A stretch of DNA of 32,097 bases from Bacillota bacterium (GTDB lineage: Bacteria > Bacillota > Bacilli > Alicyclobacillales > SLC66). How positions within the stretch are numbered: the first letter of the stretch is position 1; each line of letters starts with the position of its first letter. The notes under the pieces were generated by a model. The model was not told the DNA's origin, did no database searches, and saw only the letters and a list, made by a program, of their open reading frames with translations. Location of the stretch: contig JAPNUJ010000027.1 of NCBI GenBank assembly GCA_026627155.1, positions 1-32,097 on the forward strand. The letters are read 5' to 3'. Shown piece by piece: positions 15,084-22,645 of the stretch. The position numbers and the translations under genes are program-made.

Positions 15084-15401
15084 ATGCACTGCCTCCACTG
15101 ATCTCAGTCACCGACTCCCATGCCGCATCATCCCCAGCACTCACGGCCCCGATGCCACACTCATCCCAGTCGCTCGCGCTTCCCATGCCGGACCCGGCAT
15201 CGCGCTGCGACGCGAGCACATGCGCGCTGCAAGGAGTATCATACTCCACTCCAAGTCTACTCCGAAAGGGGCAAATTCTTGCTTGAAAGACGGGAGACGC
15301 TTTCGACGGCATTTGGCGAATCACCCTGACTCAGCCTACAATGAGCAGTGAATACTGCGTCCAGACAGATGGACCAAGACAGCGACCAGGAGGTCCGAAC
15401 G
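15084..15401. promoter_or_regulatory. Divergent intergenic region with two dyads and two promoter candidates
   Basis: This 318-bp gap separates the MurG-like gene (minus) and the dehydrogenase (plus). ATGCCGG/CCGGCAT (15185-15200) is a perfect 7-bp dyad with a 2-bp centre. GGAGTAT-C-ATACTCC (15233-15247) is a perfect 15-bp palindrome. A minus-strand -10-like TATGAT overlaps the second dyad, with TTCGGA 17 bp upstream. On the plus strand TTGGCG (15313-15318) and TACAAT (15337-15342) are 18 bp apart and could serve the dehydrogenase. Confidence 0.5.
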
Positions 15402-16307
15402 ATGACACAAGAGCCACAGAGCAACGCGCAACGCATCGGGTTTATCGGACTTGGGACGATGGGCATGCCGATGGCCGGTCATTTGCTGGACAAGGGATTT
15501 GACGTCACCGTCTACAATCGCACAGCCGAACGGGCCACTGCCTTGTGTGCACGTGGGGCGAAGCTGGCGCCGTCGATCGAGGCACTTGCTCGCGAGTGCG
15601 ACGTCGTCTTCACGATGCTGACCGCCGATGCGGCAGTGAAGGACGTTTTACTCGGTCCCCACGGCGTCGCCATGGGGGCGAGATCAGGGACTCTGGTCAT
15701 CGATTGCAGCACGATTGCGCCGACCACGTCCCAGGTGGTGGCCACTGAACTCGCTGAGCGTGGCATTGCGATGCTGGATGCGCCGGTATCCGGTAGCAAA
15801 CCGCAAGCGGAGTCCGCCCAACTCACTTTTATGGTCGGCGGTGACAGGGCAGACTTTGACGCGTCCCAGCCCCTGTTTGCAGCGCTGGGAAAGGCCTCCT
15901 TTTACATGGGCCCACACGGGGCGGGAGAGCACGCCAAACTGGCGATCAACACCATGCTGGCGATCAACCTCTTGTCCCTGACCGAAGGCCTTGCCTTGGC
16001 GAAAGCGGGCGGCCTCGACCTGGCGTTGTTCACGCAGGTGATCGCAGCAGGCGGGGCCCGCAGCGGCGTCGCCGAGAACAAGGCGGCTCGCATAGCGGCG
16101 GGCGAATGGGACCCACAGTTCATGGTGGAACTCCTGCACAAAGACCTCCTGCTCGCCACGCAACTGGCGGCAGGCATCAACCTGCCTCTGCCCATCCTGG
16201 CCAGCGTACGTTCCCTACTCCAGATGGCGATGGCCCAGGGCTACGGCCGCGAGGACATGGCCGCCGTATTCAAATGCTATGACGCTTGGCTGAGCCCTAC
16301 ACGGTGA
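15402..16307 (+). CDS. NAD(P)-dependent beta-hydroxyacid dehydrogenase
   Basis: This is a soluble oxidoreductase of 301 residues in the 3-hydroxyisobutyrate dehydrogenase / tartronate semialdehyde reductase family. ATG 15402 has AGGAGGT 7 nt upstream; an in-frame GTG at 15348 has none and is rejected. The Rossmann motif is IGFIGLGTMGMPMA. The substrate loop DAPVSGSKPQAESAQLTFMVGG and the GEHAKLAINTMLAINLLSLTEGLALAKAGGL region are present; the latter carries the family's catalytic Lys (in HAKLAIN). It is usually a tetramer or dimer that reversibly oxidises small beta-hydroxyacids. Substrate and cofactor preference cannot be set here. The last 31 bp overlap the 3' end of the convergent MFS gene. 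Confidence 0.9.
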   Translation: MTQEPQSNAQRIGFIGLGTMGMPMAGHLLDKGFDVTVYNRTAERATALCARGAKLAPSIEALARECDVVFTMLTADAAVKDVLLGPHGVAMGARSGTLVIDCSTIAPTTSQVVATELAERGIAMLDAPVSGSKPQAESAQLTFMVGGDRADFDASQPLFAALGKASFYMGPHGAGEHAKLAINTMLAINLLSLTEGLALAKAGGLDLALFTQVIAAGGARSGVAENKAARIAAGEWDPQFMVELLHKDLLLATQLAAGINLPLPILASVRSLLQMAMAQGYGREDMAAVFKCYDAWLSPTR

Positions 16308-17488
16308 CTGTCTGTCATCTTCTTCGGCATGAACACGGCGAGGATCGCTGCGATCAGACCGCAGATGGCGATGGCCCACAAGATGTGTTCGATCCCGGAG
16401 CCGGCGACAAATGCCCCGGACGCAAACACGAGCAAAGCCCCGATGCCGTTTGTCAGTCCCAATGCGATGCCCGACCCGAGCGATTTGTTGTCCGGAAAAA
16501 TGTCTTGGCCGATCAGCACGGTCGTCGGTCCTGCTGCAAACAGGGTGATGCCGAGAAGGCCCGCGGCGATCCACAAGAGTGGGCCCGCAGTCACCGTCAA
16601 CAGAGGCAGCACCAAGGCCGACAACACACTCGAGGCGATCAGCATGGGGCGGCGACCGTACCGGTCGGCGAGGTGACCGCCGGACAAGTTGCCGATGATC
16701 CCGATCACGAGCACGGTCGTCACGATCGCCGCCCCAACCACCAGAGATCCGCCGCGTTGATGCCACAGCACGGGCATGTACGTGACGACACCGTACGTCA
16801 TGAAGGCCCGCAAGCTGGAAAACGCCACGAGATACATCATCGGGCCGCGGCTGACGCGCCAGTCGATCGGCTTGGCCTTGCCAGTTCGCTTGGTGAGCGC
16901 CGGTGAAAAGCGGCGTAAGAAAGGAATCGCCACGAGCGTCGGGATCGCCATCAGCCACAGCCACACGAGGCCGAGGTTCACCACGATGGCACTCGTTATG
17001 ACGGGAAACGCGCCACGTCCCAGCTCGCCCCCCACTAAAAATGCCGACAAACTGAGCCCCTGTTTTCTGTGTCCGACCAGTTCCCGCACGATCGCCAGGG
17101 CTTGTGGATGGTACAGTGCATTGCCGACGCCAATCAGCAGCAAAAAGAGCACGAGTACGGCGACCGAGTGGCCGAAGCCGAGCAAGGCGCCTCCGAGCGA
17201 ACTGAGTAAAAGTCCGATGATCATGACGTTGCGGCCGCCTACGCGGTCAGAGAGGATGCCCGTCAGCGGTTGCAGCGCTTGGCCGATGAGTAACGCGGCC
17301 ATGAAGGACCCAGCCGCCGCCGCAGGTTGATGAAGGGCAATCAGGATCGCCGGCAAAATGCCTGGGAGGTAGTTGGCCGATCCGTCGTTGAGAAAATGGC
17401 CAAAACTGAGCAGTGCCAACCGCGAACCGATGCGGTCTGTGGCGCCTGGGGTGGCCGGGACGGCGGGAACAGAGAGTTGACTGGACAA
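16277..17488 (-). CDS. MFS transporter, fosmidomycin-resistance (Fsr)-like
   Basis: This is a twelve-helix major facilitator exporter of 403 residues. TTG 17488 is the likely start, with GAGGAGG 10 nt upstream. The first helix LLSFGHFLNDGSANYLPGILPAI is typical of the Fsr branch. The loop 2-3 motif is GILSDRVGGRNVMI, and its second-half counterpart is GHLADRYGRRPMLI. These proteins usually expel drugs or toxic metabolites by proton antiport; the true substrate is unknown. It converges on the dehydrogenase gene, overlapping its coding end by 31 bp, so simultaneous transcription would make complementary 3' ends. On the other side it is divergent from the DUF188 gene, with 96 bp between starts. 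Confidence 0.9.
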   Translation of the reverse strand: MSSQLSVPAVPATPGATDRIGSRLALLSFGHFLNDGSANYLPGILPAILIALHQPAAAAGSFMAALLIGQALQPLTGILSDRVGGRNVMIIGLLLSSLGGALLGFGHSVAVLVLFLLLIGVGNALYHPQALAIVRELVGHRKQGLSLSAFLVGGELGRGAFPVITSAIVVNLGLVWLWLMAIPTLVAIPFLRRFSPALTKRTGKAKPIDWRVSRGPMMYLVAFSSLRAFMTYGVVTYMPVLWHQRGGSLVVGAAIVTTVLVIGIIGNLSGGHLADRYGRRPMLIASSVLSALVLPLLTVTAGPLLWIAAGLLGITLFAAGPTTVLIGQDIFPDNKSLGSGIALGLTNGIGALLVFASGAFVAGSGIEHILWAIAICGLIAAILAVFMPKKMTDSHRVGLSQAS

Positions 17489-17549
17489 GGTGAAACCGCC
17501 TCCTCAGCGATGGAACGTCCCGAGACGTCCGGGGCAGTTCGAGAACGTT

Positions 17550-17578
17550 TTGCAACCAGAGCGGCACCCGACTACAAT
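17550..17578 (+). promoter_or_regulatory. SigA-type promoter predicting a leaderless transcript
   Basis: TTGCAA (17550-17555) and TACAAT (17573-17578) are 17 bp apart. The predicted start, 7 nt after the -10, is 17585, which is the A of the ATG of the next gene. No ribosome site is present. Confidence 0.6.
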
Positions 17579-17584
17579 GGCACC

Positions 17585-18070
17585 ATGACAACCTCAGAAC
17601 CGACTTTATGGATCGACGCGGACGCCTGCCCACGCAGCGCGCTTCAAGTGACACTCACGGTCGCCCGTGAGCGCAATCTGGAGGTCAAGACGGTCAGCAC
17701 ATGGCGGCACGAGATCGACCTGCCGGGCCACATCACCGTGGATGCTGCCCCGCAAGCCACGGATCTCGCCATCCTGGCGCGCATGGCGGCGGGCGATGTC
17801 GTCATCACGCAGGACTACGGACTCGCGGCACTTGTGTTGGCACGCAGCGGACGTGCGCTCACGGCAGGCGGCCTCATCTTCACGAACGACAACATCGACA
17901 CGCTGTTGGCCTCCCGCGCTGACATGGCGCGCCTGCGCCGTTCGCGCCGCCCGCGTCAGGGGGAAGATCACGCACCGCGGATGAAGGCCATCCCCGCTCG
18001 CACACCAGAAGATGACCGACACTTTCTTGAGGCGCTCAAGCGGGTCCTCGACACGGCCGCCCCAGCTTAG
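17585..18070 (+). CDS. YaiI/YqxD family protein (DUF188)
   Basis: This is a conserved protein of 161 residues of the UPF0178/DUF188 family, with a PIN-like fold; the family's function is not established. Recognisable parts are LWIDADACPRSALQ near the N-terminus, the acidic position in DAAPQATDLAILARMAAGDVVITQDYGLAALVLARSG, and the NDNIDTLLASR segment. The basic tail (RRSRRPRQGE) and the ending TPEDDRHFLEALKRVLD are also typical. The start ATG 17585 is chosen by homology to the family's WIDADACP opening. It has no Shine-Dalgarno sequence, and the upstream promoter would start transcription on the start codon itself. It is followed by the SDR gene 69 bp later on the same strand. Confidence 0.85.
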   Translation: MTTSEPTLWIDADACPRSALQVTLTVARERNLEVKTVSTWRHEIDLPGHITVDAAPQATDLAILARMAAGDVVITQDYGLAALVLARSGRALTAGGLIFTNDNIDTLLASRADMARLRRSRRPRQGEDHAPRMKAIPARTPEDDRHFLEALKRVLDTAAPA

Positions 18071-18139
18071 GATTAAACGCCTGTCTCTAGGTCATCCTAC
18101 CCTTGAATGCATAGCCTCATCAGGGGAGGAATCGACTCT

Positions 18140-19021
18140 ATGACAGCACCGTCCGGCCGGCACATGCCGCCCGTTCCCACGTCGTTCCCGAGTCAGAAAC
18201 AGTCGCCACCAGGCAGCGAGGCACAGATGCAGCCGCGTCCCGTGTCGGAAGATCCCGCCTACCGGCCCAGTGGGCGCCTCGAAGGGCTCGTCGCCATCAT
18301 CACAGGCGGAGACAGTGGCATCGGCCGCGCCGTCGCCTTCGCCTACGCCCGCGAAGGGGCCGACATCGCCATCTTCTACCTGAACGAGGACAGCGATGCA
18401 AACGAGACAAAACAGCGCATCGAGGCCTACGGACGCCGCTGTGTGACGATTGCAGGCGACCTCGGCTTCGAGCCCCATTGCCAAGACGCAGTAGCCACCG
18501 TCATGCAAGCGTTTGGTCGCGTGGACATCCTCGTCAACAACTGTGCCGAGCAGACCCCACAGCCAAGCCTTTCTGACATCACGGCGGAGCAGCTCGAACG
18601 CACATTCCGCACCAATATCTTTTCCTACTTCTATGTGACCAAGGCCGTGTTGCCCCATCTGATGCCCGGCGCGGCCATCATCAATACGACCTCAATCACG
18701 GCCTACGCTGGACACAAGGGACTGCTCGACTATTCGGCAACCAAGGGCGCCATCGCCACATTTACCCGGTCGCTATCAGAGCAACTCGCCGAACAGGGCA
18801 TCCGCGTCAACGGCGTCGCACCAGGCCCGATCTGGACGCCGCTGATCGTCTCGACGTTTGACCCGGCCCAGTCGACAGTGTTCGGATCGGATACGCCGCT
18901 TGCACGGGCGGGACAACCTTTCGAACTGGCGCCCGCCTATGTGTATCTCGCTTGCGAGGACGCGACGTATGTGACCGGTCAGGTCCTTCACGTCAACGGC
19001 GGCAAGGTGATCAACGGTTGA
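18140..19021 (+). CDS. Short-chain dehydrogenase/reductase, general-stress type
   Basis: This is an NAD(P)-dependent oxidoreductase of 293 residues. ATG 18140 has GGGGAGGA 9 nt upstream. The classical SDR marks are TGGDSGIG (55-62, cofactor binding), NNCAEQ (where NNAG is usual), catalytic Ser in NTTSITAYAG (about 185) and Y198SATK202. A 45-residue Pro-rich extension ahead of the fold (PPVPTSFPSQKQSPPGSE) and the phrase YRPSGRLEGLVAIITGGDSGIG match the YdaD/YhdF branch of Bacillus general stress SDRs. The substrate is unknown. The C-terminus (YVTGQVLHVNGG) is complete. It could share a transcript with the DUF188 gene, 69 bp upstream. Confidence 0.9.
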   Translation: MTAPSGRHMPPVPTSFPSQKQSPPGSEAQMQPRPVSEDPAYRPSGRLEGLVAIITGGDSGIGRAVAFAYAREGADIAIFYLNEDSDANETKQRIEAYGRRCVTIAGDLGFEPHCQDAVATVMQAFGRVDILVNNCAEQTPQPSLSDITAEQLERTFRTNIFSYFYVTKAVLPHLMPGAAIINTTSITAYAGHKGLLDYSATKGAIATFTRSLSEQLAEQGIRVNGVAPGPIWTPLIVSTFDPAQSTVFGSDTPLARAGQPFELAPAYVYLACEDATYVTGQVLHVNGGKVING

Positions 19022-19147
19022 AGGCGGCCTCACGGTGCGTACTCGCGTCTGTCTTGAACGTCGAGGTGTGGGGTATGCGATCCTATCTCTATGGTACGTC
19101 ACGTCGTCAAGTACCGCAACTCCGTAAGTGACTTACTTTTTAGTCGG

Positions 19148-19675
19148 TCAACCCGAATTCGCCAGAAGAGCAAAGTCTTGCTTCATCACGGAGGTCGTCA
19201 TGGCGCCGACCACTCGAGCCACGATGATCCCTTTGGCACTTATAAAGAAACTCGCCGGCATGCCGATCAGGTCATAGGCTGACATCGCCGACCCGGCTGT
19301 GTCTAACAGGACAGGATACGGGATGCGGAATCGTTTGGCGAACGCGCGTGCGCTCGCGACCGAATCATCGGCTGTGGCATTGACCCCGATAAAGGCGATC
19401 CGTCGCCCATATTCACGGTACATTTGAATGATCCCGGGCGTTTCCTGCTGGCAAGGGATGCACCAGGAGGCCCAAAAATTGACGTAAACCGGCTGGCCCT
19501 GAAGGCTGGACAGCGTTACGGGTGGACCGTGCAACGCCGAAAGGGTGAAATCGGGGGCTGGATGCCCGACCTGCGGTGCGGCGGCGGGTTGCTTCGCCAT
19601 TTGCGCATAGAGGCCACCGCCGAGCAGTGCGATCAGAACACCCAGGAAAACCAGACGACGATAGCCACGTGTCAT
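19148..19675 (-). CDS. TlpA/ResA-type membrane-anchored thioredoxin
   Basis: This is a thiol-disulfide protein of 175 residues facing outward. ATG 19675 follows GGGAG by 8 nt. One N-terminal membrane anchor (LVFLGVLIALLGGGLYAQM) is followed by the AhpC/TSA-thioredoxin fold: GHPAPDFTLSALHG, then VNFWASWCIPCQQETP with the redox pair Cys72 and Cys75, and the cis-Pro loop GMPASFFI. ResA-like proteins reduce apocytochrome c or other extracytoplasmic thiols. No cytochrome biogenesis gene is nearby, so the partner is unknown. The gene is head-to-head with a second TlpA-like gene, and only 36 bp separate their start codons, so each promoter must lie inside or at the edge of the other's coding region. 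Confidence 0.9.
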   Translation of the reverse strand: MTRGYRRLVFLGVLIALLGGGLYAQMAKQPAAAPQVGHPAPDFTLSALHGPPVTLSSLQGQPVYVNFWASWCIPCQQETPGIIQMYREYGRRIAFIGVNATADDSVASARAFAKRFRIPYPVLLDTAGSAMSAYDLIGMPASFFISAKGIIVARVVGAMTTSVMKQDFALLANSG

Positions 19676-19711
19676 TTGACGCACTCCCTCTCCTTGCTGC
19701 AAACTACAGCT

Positions 19712-20305
19712 ATGGACAAGCCCAATCTTCCCAAATCAGAGGTCGACGTGCCGCCTCCAGCGAGCCTGCCAAAGCCGGGCGCGGCGAGCCGGACTGCCGG
19801 CCGCATCGCCGTCGCTCTCGGCATCCCGCTGATCCTCATAGGCCTGATCGTCGCGCATCTTCACACGGAGGCGCCAGTGCAGATCGGCCAAGTGGCACCG
19901 CCGTTCACCTTGACCACGCTACAGGGAGAGTCTTTTACCTTGCGCGAACCAGACGATCGACTGGTGGTCCTCAACTTTTTCGCCACATGGTGTGGCCCCT
20001 GCCAGAGTGAGATGCCGCAGCTTGCGGCGTTCGCCAACGCACACCGCAAAAGGGCCGCGCTGGTCCTTATCGACCGTGGCGAGGGCGCGGCTCTGGTCGG
20101 ACCGTTCATTCATCAATTTCACTTTCAGCACGCCACTGTGGTCCTTGATCACACCGATCAACTCGCAGCCCCTTACGGCGTCACGGGCCAGCCCGAAACG
20201 TTCATCATCAGCCCAGACGGCCGGGTACGTGCCCACTGGTTGGGTCCTGTTACCGCGGCAGCGCTCGACGCAGCGCTGGTCCGGTGGGGACCCCATCGGG
20301 TCTGA
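19712..20305 (+). CDS. TlpA-type membrane-anchored thioredoxin, second copy
   Basis: This is a thiol-disulfide protein of 197 residues. A charged, Pro-rich cytoplasmic stretch of about 30 residues (MDKPNLPKSEVDVPPPASLP) precedes one membrane anchor (IAVALGIPLILIGLIVAHL). Then comes the thioredoxin fold: IGQVAPPFTLTTLQGESF, LNFFATWCGPCQSEMPQ with Cys94 and Cys97, and the cis-Pro loop VTGQPETFII. Sequence outside the motifs differs clearly from the divergent neighbour, so this is an old duplication or independent recruitment. No Shine-Dalgarno precedes ATG 19712. TTGACG (19676-19681) with a weak CAAACT 18 bp on would start transcription at the ATG itself. It ends 5 bp before the stop of the convergent BtuF-like gene. 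Confidence 0.88.
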   Translation: MDKPNLPKSEVDVPPPASLPKPGAASRTAGRIAVALGIPLILIGLIVAHLHTEAPVQIGQVAPPFTLTTLQGESFTLREPDDRLVVLNFFATWCGPCQSEMPQLAAFANAHRKRAALVLIDRGEGAALVGPFIHQFHFQHATVVLDHTDQLAAPYGVTGQPETFIISPDGRVRAHWLGPVTAAALDAALVRWGPHRV

Positions 20306-20310
20306 GGGGG

Positions 20311-21141
20311 TCAGGTGACTTCGGGAGGACGGCGTTCCAGCGCTCCGCAGAAACGCGTCCACTCTGCGTGTGCTTTTCTCAGGATAGCCACCGCCTCGCG
20401 CATCCGCGCGCCGCTCCAGCAGACTTCCCCGTCGATCAGCAGGACCTTCGACTGGGGCAGCGCCGCCTGGATTTGCGCCTGATGGGAGGCCTTGAAGGGG
20501 TAGGGCTCACTCGACAAAAACACGACATCGGGCGCTTTGTGCTGCAGGACCTCCAGCGTGACCTCAGGGTAGCGCCCGTTCAAGTCAGCCAGCGCATTGA
20601 CGTAACCCGCCTCGGCAAACAAGGCATCGAGGTACGTATCCTGGCCCGCTCCCATATAAGGGTTTTGCCAAATCAGGTAGGCCATCCGCACGCCATCCAC
20701 GCGCGGTAGTGTCTGGAGTCTCGATTTAATGTCCGCGCGAAGTGACTGCGCCGTCTGAGCGACACCGGTGACCTCCCCAAGGTCGGTGATCAACCCAAGC
20801 GCATCGTCGACGGTGTGTACATCCACGACATAGACTGGATAAAGCGCGCTCAATGTGCGCACAATCTCCTCCGTGTTCTCCTCTTTTTCGCAGAAAATCA
20901 GATCCGGCTCAAGCGTTGCAATCACATCCGCACGGACCTCTTTCGTGCCCCCCACATTTTGCAACGTCCGGGCGGCATCCGGGTGTACACAGTGACGTGT
21001 GCGCCCGACCATGCGCGGCCCAAGCCCCAAGGCAAACAAGGTCTCTGTCAAGGACGGGCAGAGCGAGACGATGCGCTGCGGTCGCATGGGCACCACGACC
21101 TCGCGATCCAGGTGATCCCGGTATACTGCAGTGTCAGCCAT
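20311..21141 (-). CDS. Cobalamin-binding (BtuF-like) periplasmic-binding-fold protein
   Basis: This is a helical-backbone substrate-binding protein of 276 residues, in the family that binds vitamin B12 or iron-siderophores for ABC importers. ATG 21141 has AGGAGG about 11 nt upstream. Typical pieces are RIVSLCPSLTETLFALGLGPRMVGRTRHCVHP, VGGTKEVRADVIATLEPDLIFCEKEENTEEIV and LLIDGEVCWSGARMREAVAIL. There is no signal peptide or lipobox: the protein begins MADTAVYRDHLDREV. The open frame upstream also lacks one, so it appears cytoplasmic. Such signal-less relatives are common, and their role (salvage, sensing or storage) is not settled. No permease or ATPase is adjacent. The cobA-like gene 11 kb away is the only other corrin-linked gene here. 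Confidence 0.82.
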   Translation of the reverse strand: MADTAVYRDHLDREVVVPMRPQRIVSLCPSLTETLFALGLGPRMVGRTRHCVHPDAARTLQNVGGTKEVRADVIATLEPDLIFCEKEENTEEIVRTLSALYPVYVVDVHTVDDALGLITDLGEVTGVAQTAQSLRADIKSRLQTLPRVDGVRMAYLIWQNPYMGAGQDTYLDALFAEAGYVNALADLNGRYPEVTLEVLQHKAPDVVFLSSEPYPFKASHQAQIQAALPQSKVLLIDGEVCWSGARMREAVAILRKAHAEWTRFCGALERRPPEVT

Positions 21142-21158
21142 ACGTGAGCGTACCTCCT

Positions 21159-21193
21159 GGGCCTGCCGTTCGGGCCTGCCGTTCGGGCCTGCT
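21159..21193. repeat. 13-bp GC-rich direct repeat before the BtuF-like ribosome site
   Basis: GGGCCTGCCGTTC occurs twice in tandem (21159-21171 and 21172-21184), with a partial third copy to 21193. It touches the ribosome site CCTCCT (21153-21158, minus strand), so it lies in the gene's leader. Confidence 0.85.
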
Positions 21194-21324
21194 GTCTTGG
21201 CTCGCTGTGCGGGCCCGCTTCCTAGGCCCGATAGCTGGGACAACTCGGCGAGATTCCGCGTCACGCCGGCAGCTTTTTCTCGTAGTATAGCACGACCAGT
21301 CCTCGCGTCTGCCCGGCAGACAGG

Positions 21325-21362
21325 CAGACAGGCACCCCGCTGACGCACGAGGTGCCTGTCTG
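21325..21362. terminator. 12-bp perfect hairpin after the TDT transporter
   Basis: CAGACAGGCACC (21325-21336) and GGTGCCTGTCTG (21351-21362) are exact complements. An extra CAGACAGG-like copy lies just before the left arm. It is 27 bp past the stop of the minus-strand TDT gene. No T-run follows. Confidence 0.6.
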
Positions 21363-21389
21363 TTCCAAACCCCACTTTGTACCGGAAGA

Positions 21390-22523
21390 TCAGTCTCCAG
21401 TTGACGCGAGACCTGTGACCGGCGCAGTCGATCGCGCGGTCTCTACACGGTGGATCCGGCGCCAAGCGATAAGGCGTCCCGTCCAGGTCCCGTGAGCGGT
21501 CCTCGCAAAGACCACCAAGAAGAACGCCCAGACCATCGCCAATTGGATGGCGGATGCAATCGGGAAGAAGGAAAATGTCGTCAAGTGCGCCAAGGCGTAC
21601 GTCCCGGTCGTAAAGCTCCCAATGGGAAAGACGTAACTCCACCACCCCAGATGAAACGGCAGACCCTCTCCGGAGCGACCCAGGTGCAGCAGTGTGTGCA
21701 GCGACGATATGACAATCCACCACACGCCGACACCCCACATCATCATCGCAAACAGGAGACCGACCACATGCAAAGCGGGCTCATAGGCGCCGAGAATCGC
21801 CGTGGTTTTCAAAGGCAGTGTGGCCAGAGTGGCCATCGACATGCCGATCGGCCCGATCTCAACCCACAGGCTCGGAGCCGCCTCACCGGATAGACGACGG
21901 TGGAAGACCAGACGTGAGTACACCATCGCGCTGACCATCAAGAAGAGGAAGAAGGTCATGCCGAACATCCCGATACACACGGCCGTCATGGCGTACTGAG
22001 CCGCCGCACCACCCCAGAAGGGAATCAGATTGATTCCGGTGGCGGCCGCAACGATCGGCGGGACAACGGGGATGAGCCAAGTCGCAAGCGTATCCGTAGA
22101 CGCCACTTCATGTTCGACGAATAAGAGATAAGGAACCGCTATGACGGTAAACACGGATACGACAGTACCCACTACCCAGATGATCTGACTGAGCAATATC
22201 GCCGTGGCTGCGGGCATGAGATGAACACCGATCAACAGGTAGTCGTTGCCCACCACGTTGATGGCCATCGCCAGCGCGCCGTAAAAGAGCACACGACCCG
22301 GGTGTCGAAAGTCATCCAGCGCTTCTCGCGTGTGCAAAACCCACCGGCCGATCCACAGGATCAAGGCCAGTGCAAACACGACGTTCACCAGAGCAAACAA
22401 GACTTCACCCACCGGATGGGCGAGCGCAAACGTCAGCGGAGAGGTAAACGTCAAGGCGGCCACGATCCCGACGCCCATCACGGTTGTAAACCAATTGGTC
22501 CCGAATTGCTTCATCACGTGCAT
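21390..22523 (-). CDS. TDT family transporter (TehA/SLAC1-like)
   Basis: This is an integral membrane protein of 377 residues in the tellurite-resistance/dicarboxylate transporter superfamily, which includes TehA, malate permeases, sulfite exporters and plant SLAC1 channels. Ten hydrophobic segments are visible. The opening GTNWFTTVMGVGIVA matches the family's GTGWFxxVMGTGI, and LPFHLGWWSYVFPIGSFTTGTYAL is the conserved late TM segment. ATG 22523 is preceded by GGGGTGATC; GTG 22532 lies within that site. The substrate is unknown, with small mono- or dicarboxylates or sulfite plausible. It is divergent from a LysR regulator with overlapping promoters, the standard layout for a regulator and its target. 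Confidence 0.85.
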   Translation of the reverse strand: MHVMKQFGTNWFTTVMGVGIVAALTFTSPLTFALAHPVGEVLFALVNVVFALALILWIGRWVLHTREALDDFRHPGRVLFYGALAMAINVVGNDYLLIGVHLMPAATAILLSQIIWVVGTVVSVFTVIAVPYLLFVEHEVASTDTLATWLIPVVPPIVAAATGINLIPFWGGAAAQYAMTAVCIGMFGMTFFLFLMVSAMVYSRLVFHRRLSGEAAPSLWVEIGPIGMSMATLATLPLKTTAILGAYEPALHVVGLLFAMMMWGVGVWWIVISSLHTLLHLGRSGEGLPFHLGWWSYVFPIGSFTTGTYALAHLTTFSFFPIASAIQLAMVWAFFLVVFARTAHGTWTGRLIAWRRIHRVETARSTAPVTGLASTGD

Positions 22524-22552
22524 AGCGATCACCCCGACTTTGGAATGACTTG

Positions 22553-22602
22553 ATCATAGCTCCACACACTTGATAAGTAAACTAGATATAAATTATAATT
22601 AT
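22553..22602. promoter_or_regulatory. Overlapping divergent promoters and LysR box candidates
   Basis: On the minus strand, for the TDT gene, TTTACT (22576-22581) and TATGAT (22553-22558) are 17 bp apart. On the plus strand, for the LysR gene, TTGATA (22570-22575) and TATAAT (22594-22599) are 18 bp apart, so the two -35 regions abut. ACTTGATAAGT (22568-22578) and ATAA-N7-TTAT (22588-22602, which contains a T-N11-A) are dyads suited to LysR binding. The region is strongly AT-rich. Confidence 0.68.
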
Positions 22603-22645
22603 GATCATAAAAACTTATGAAGCGATGCACAGGAGGTCTCCGAAC

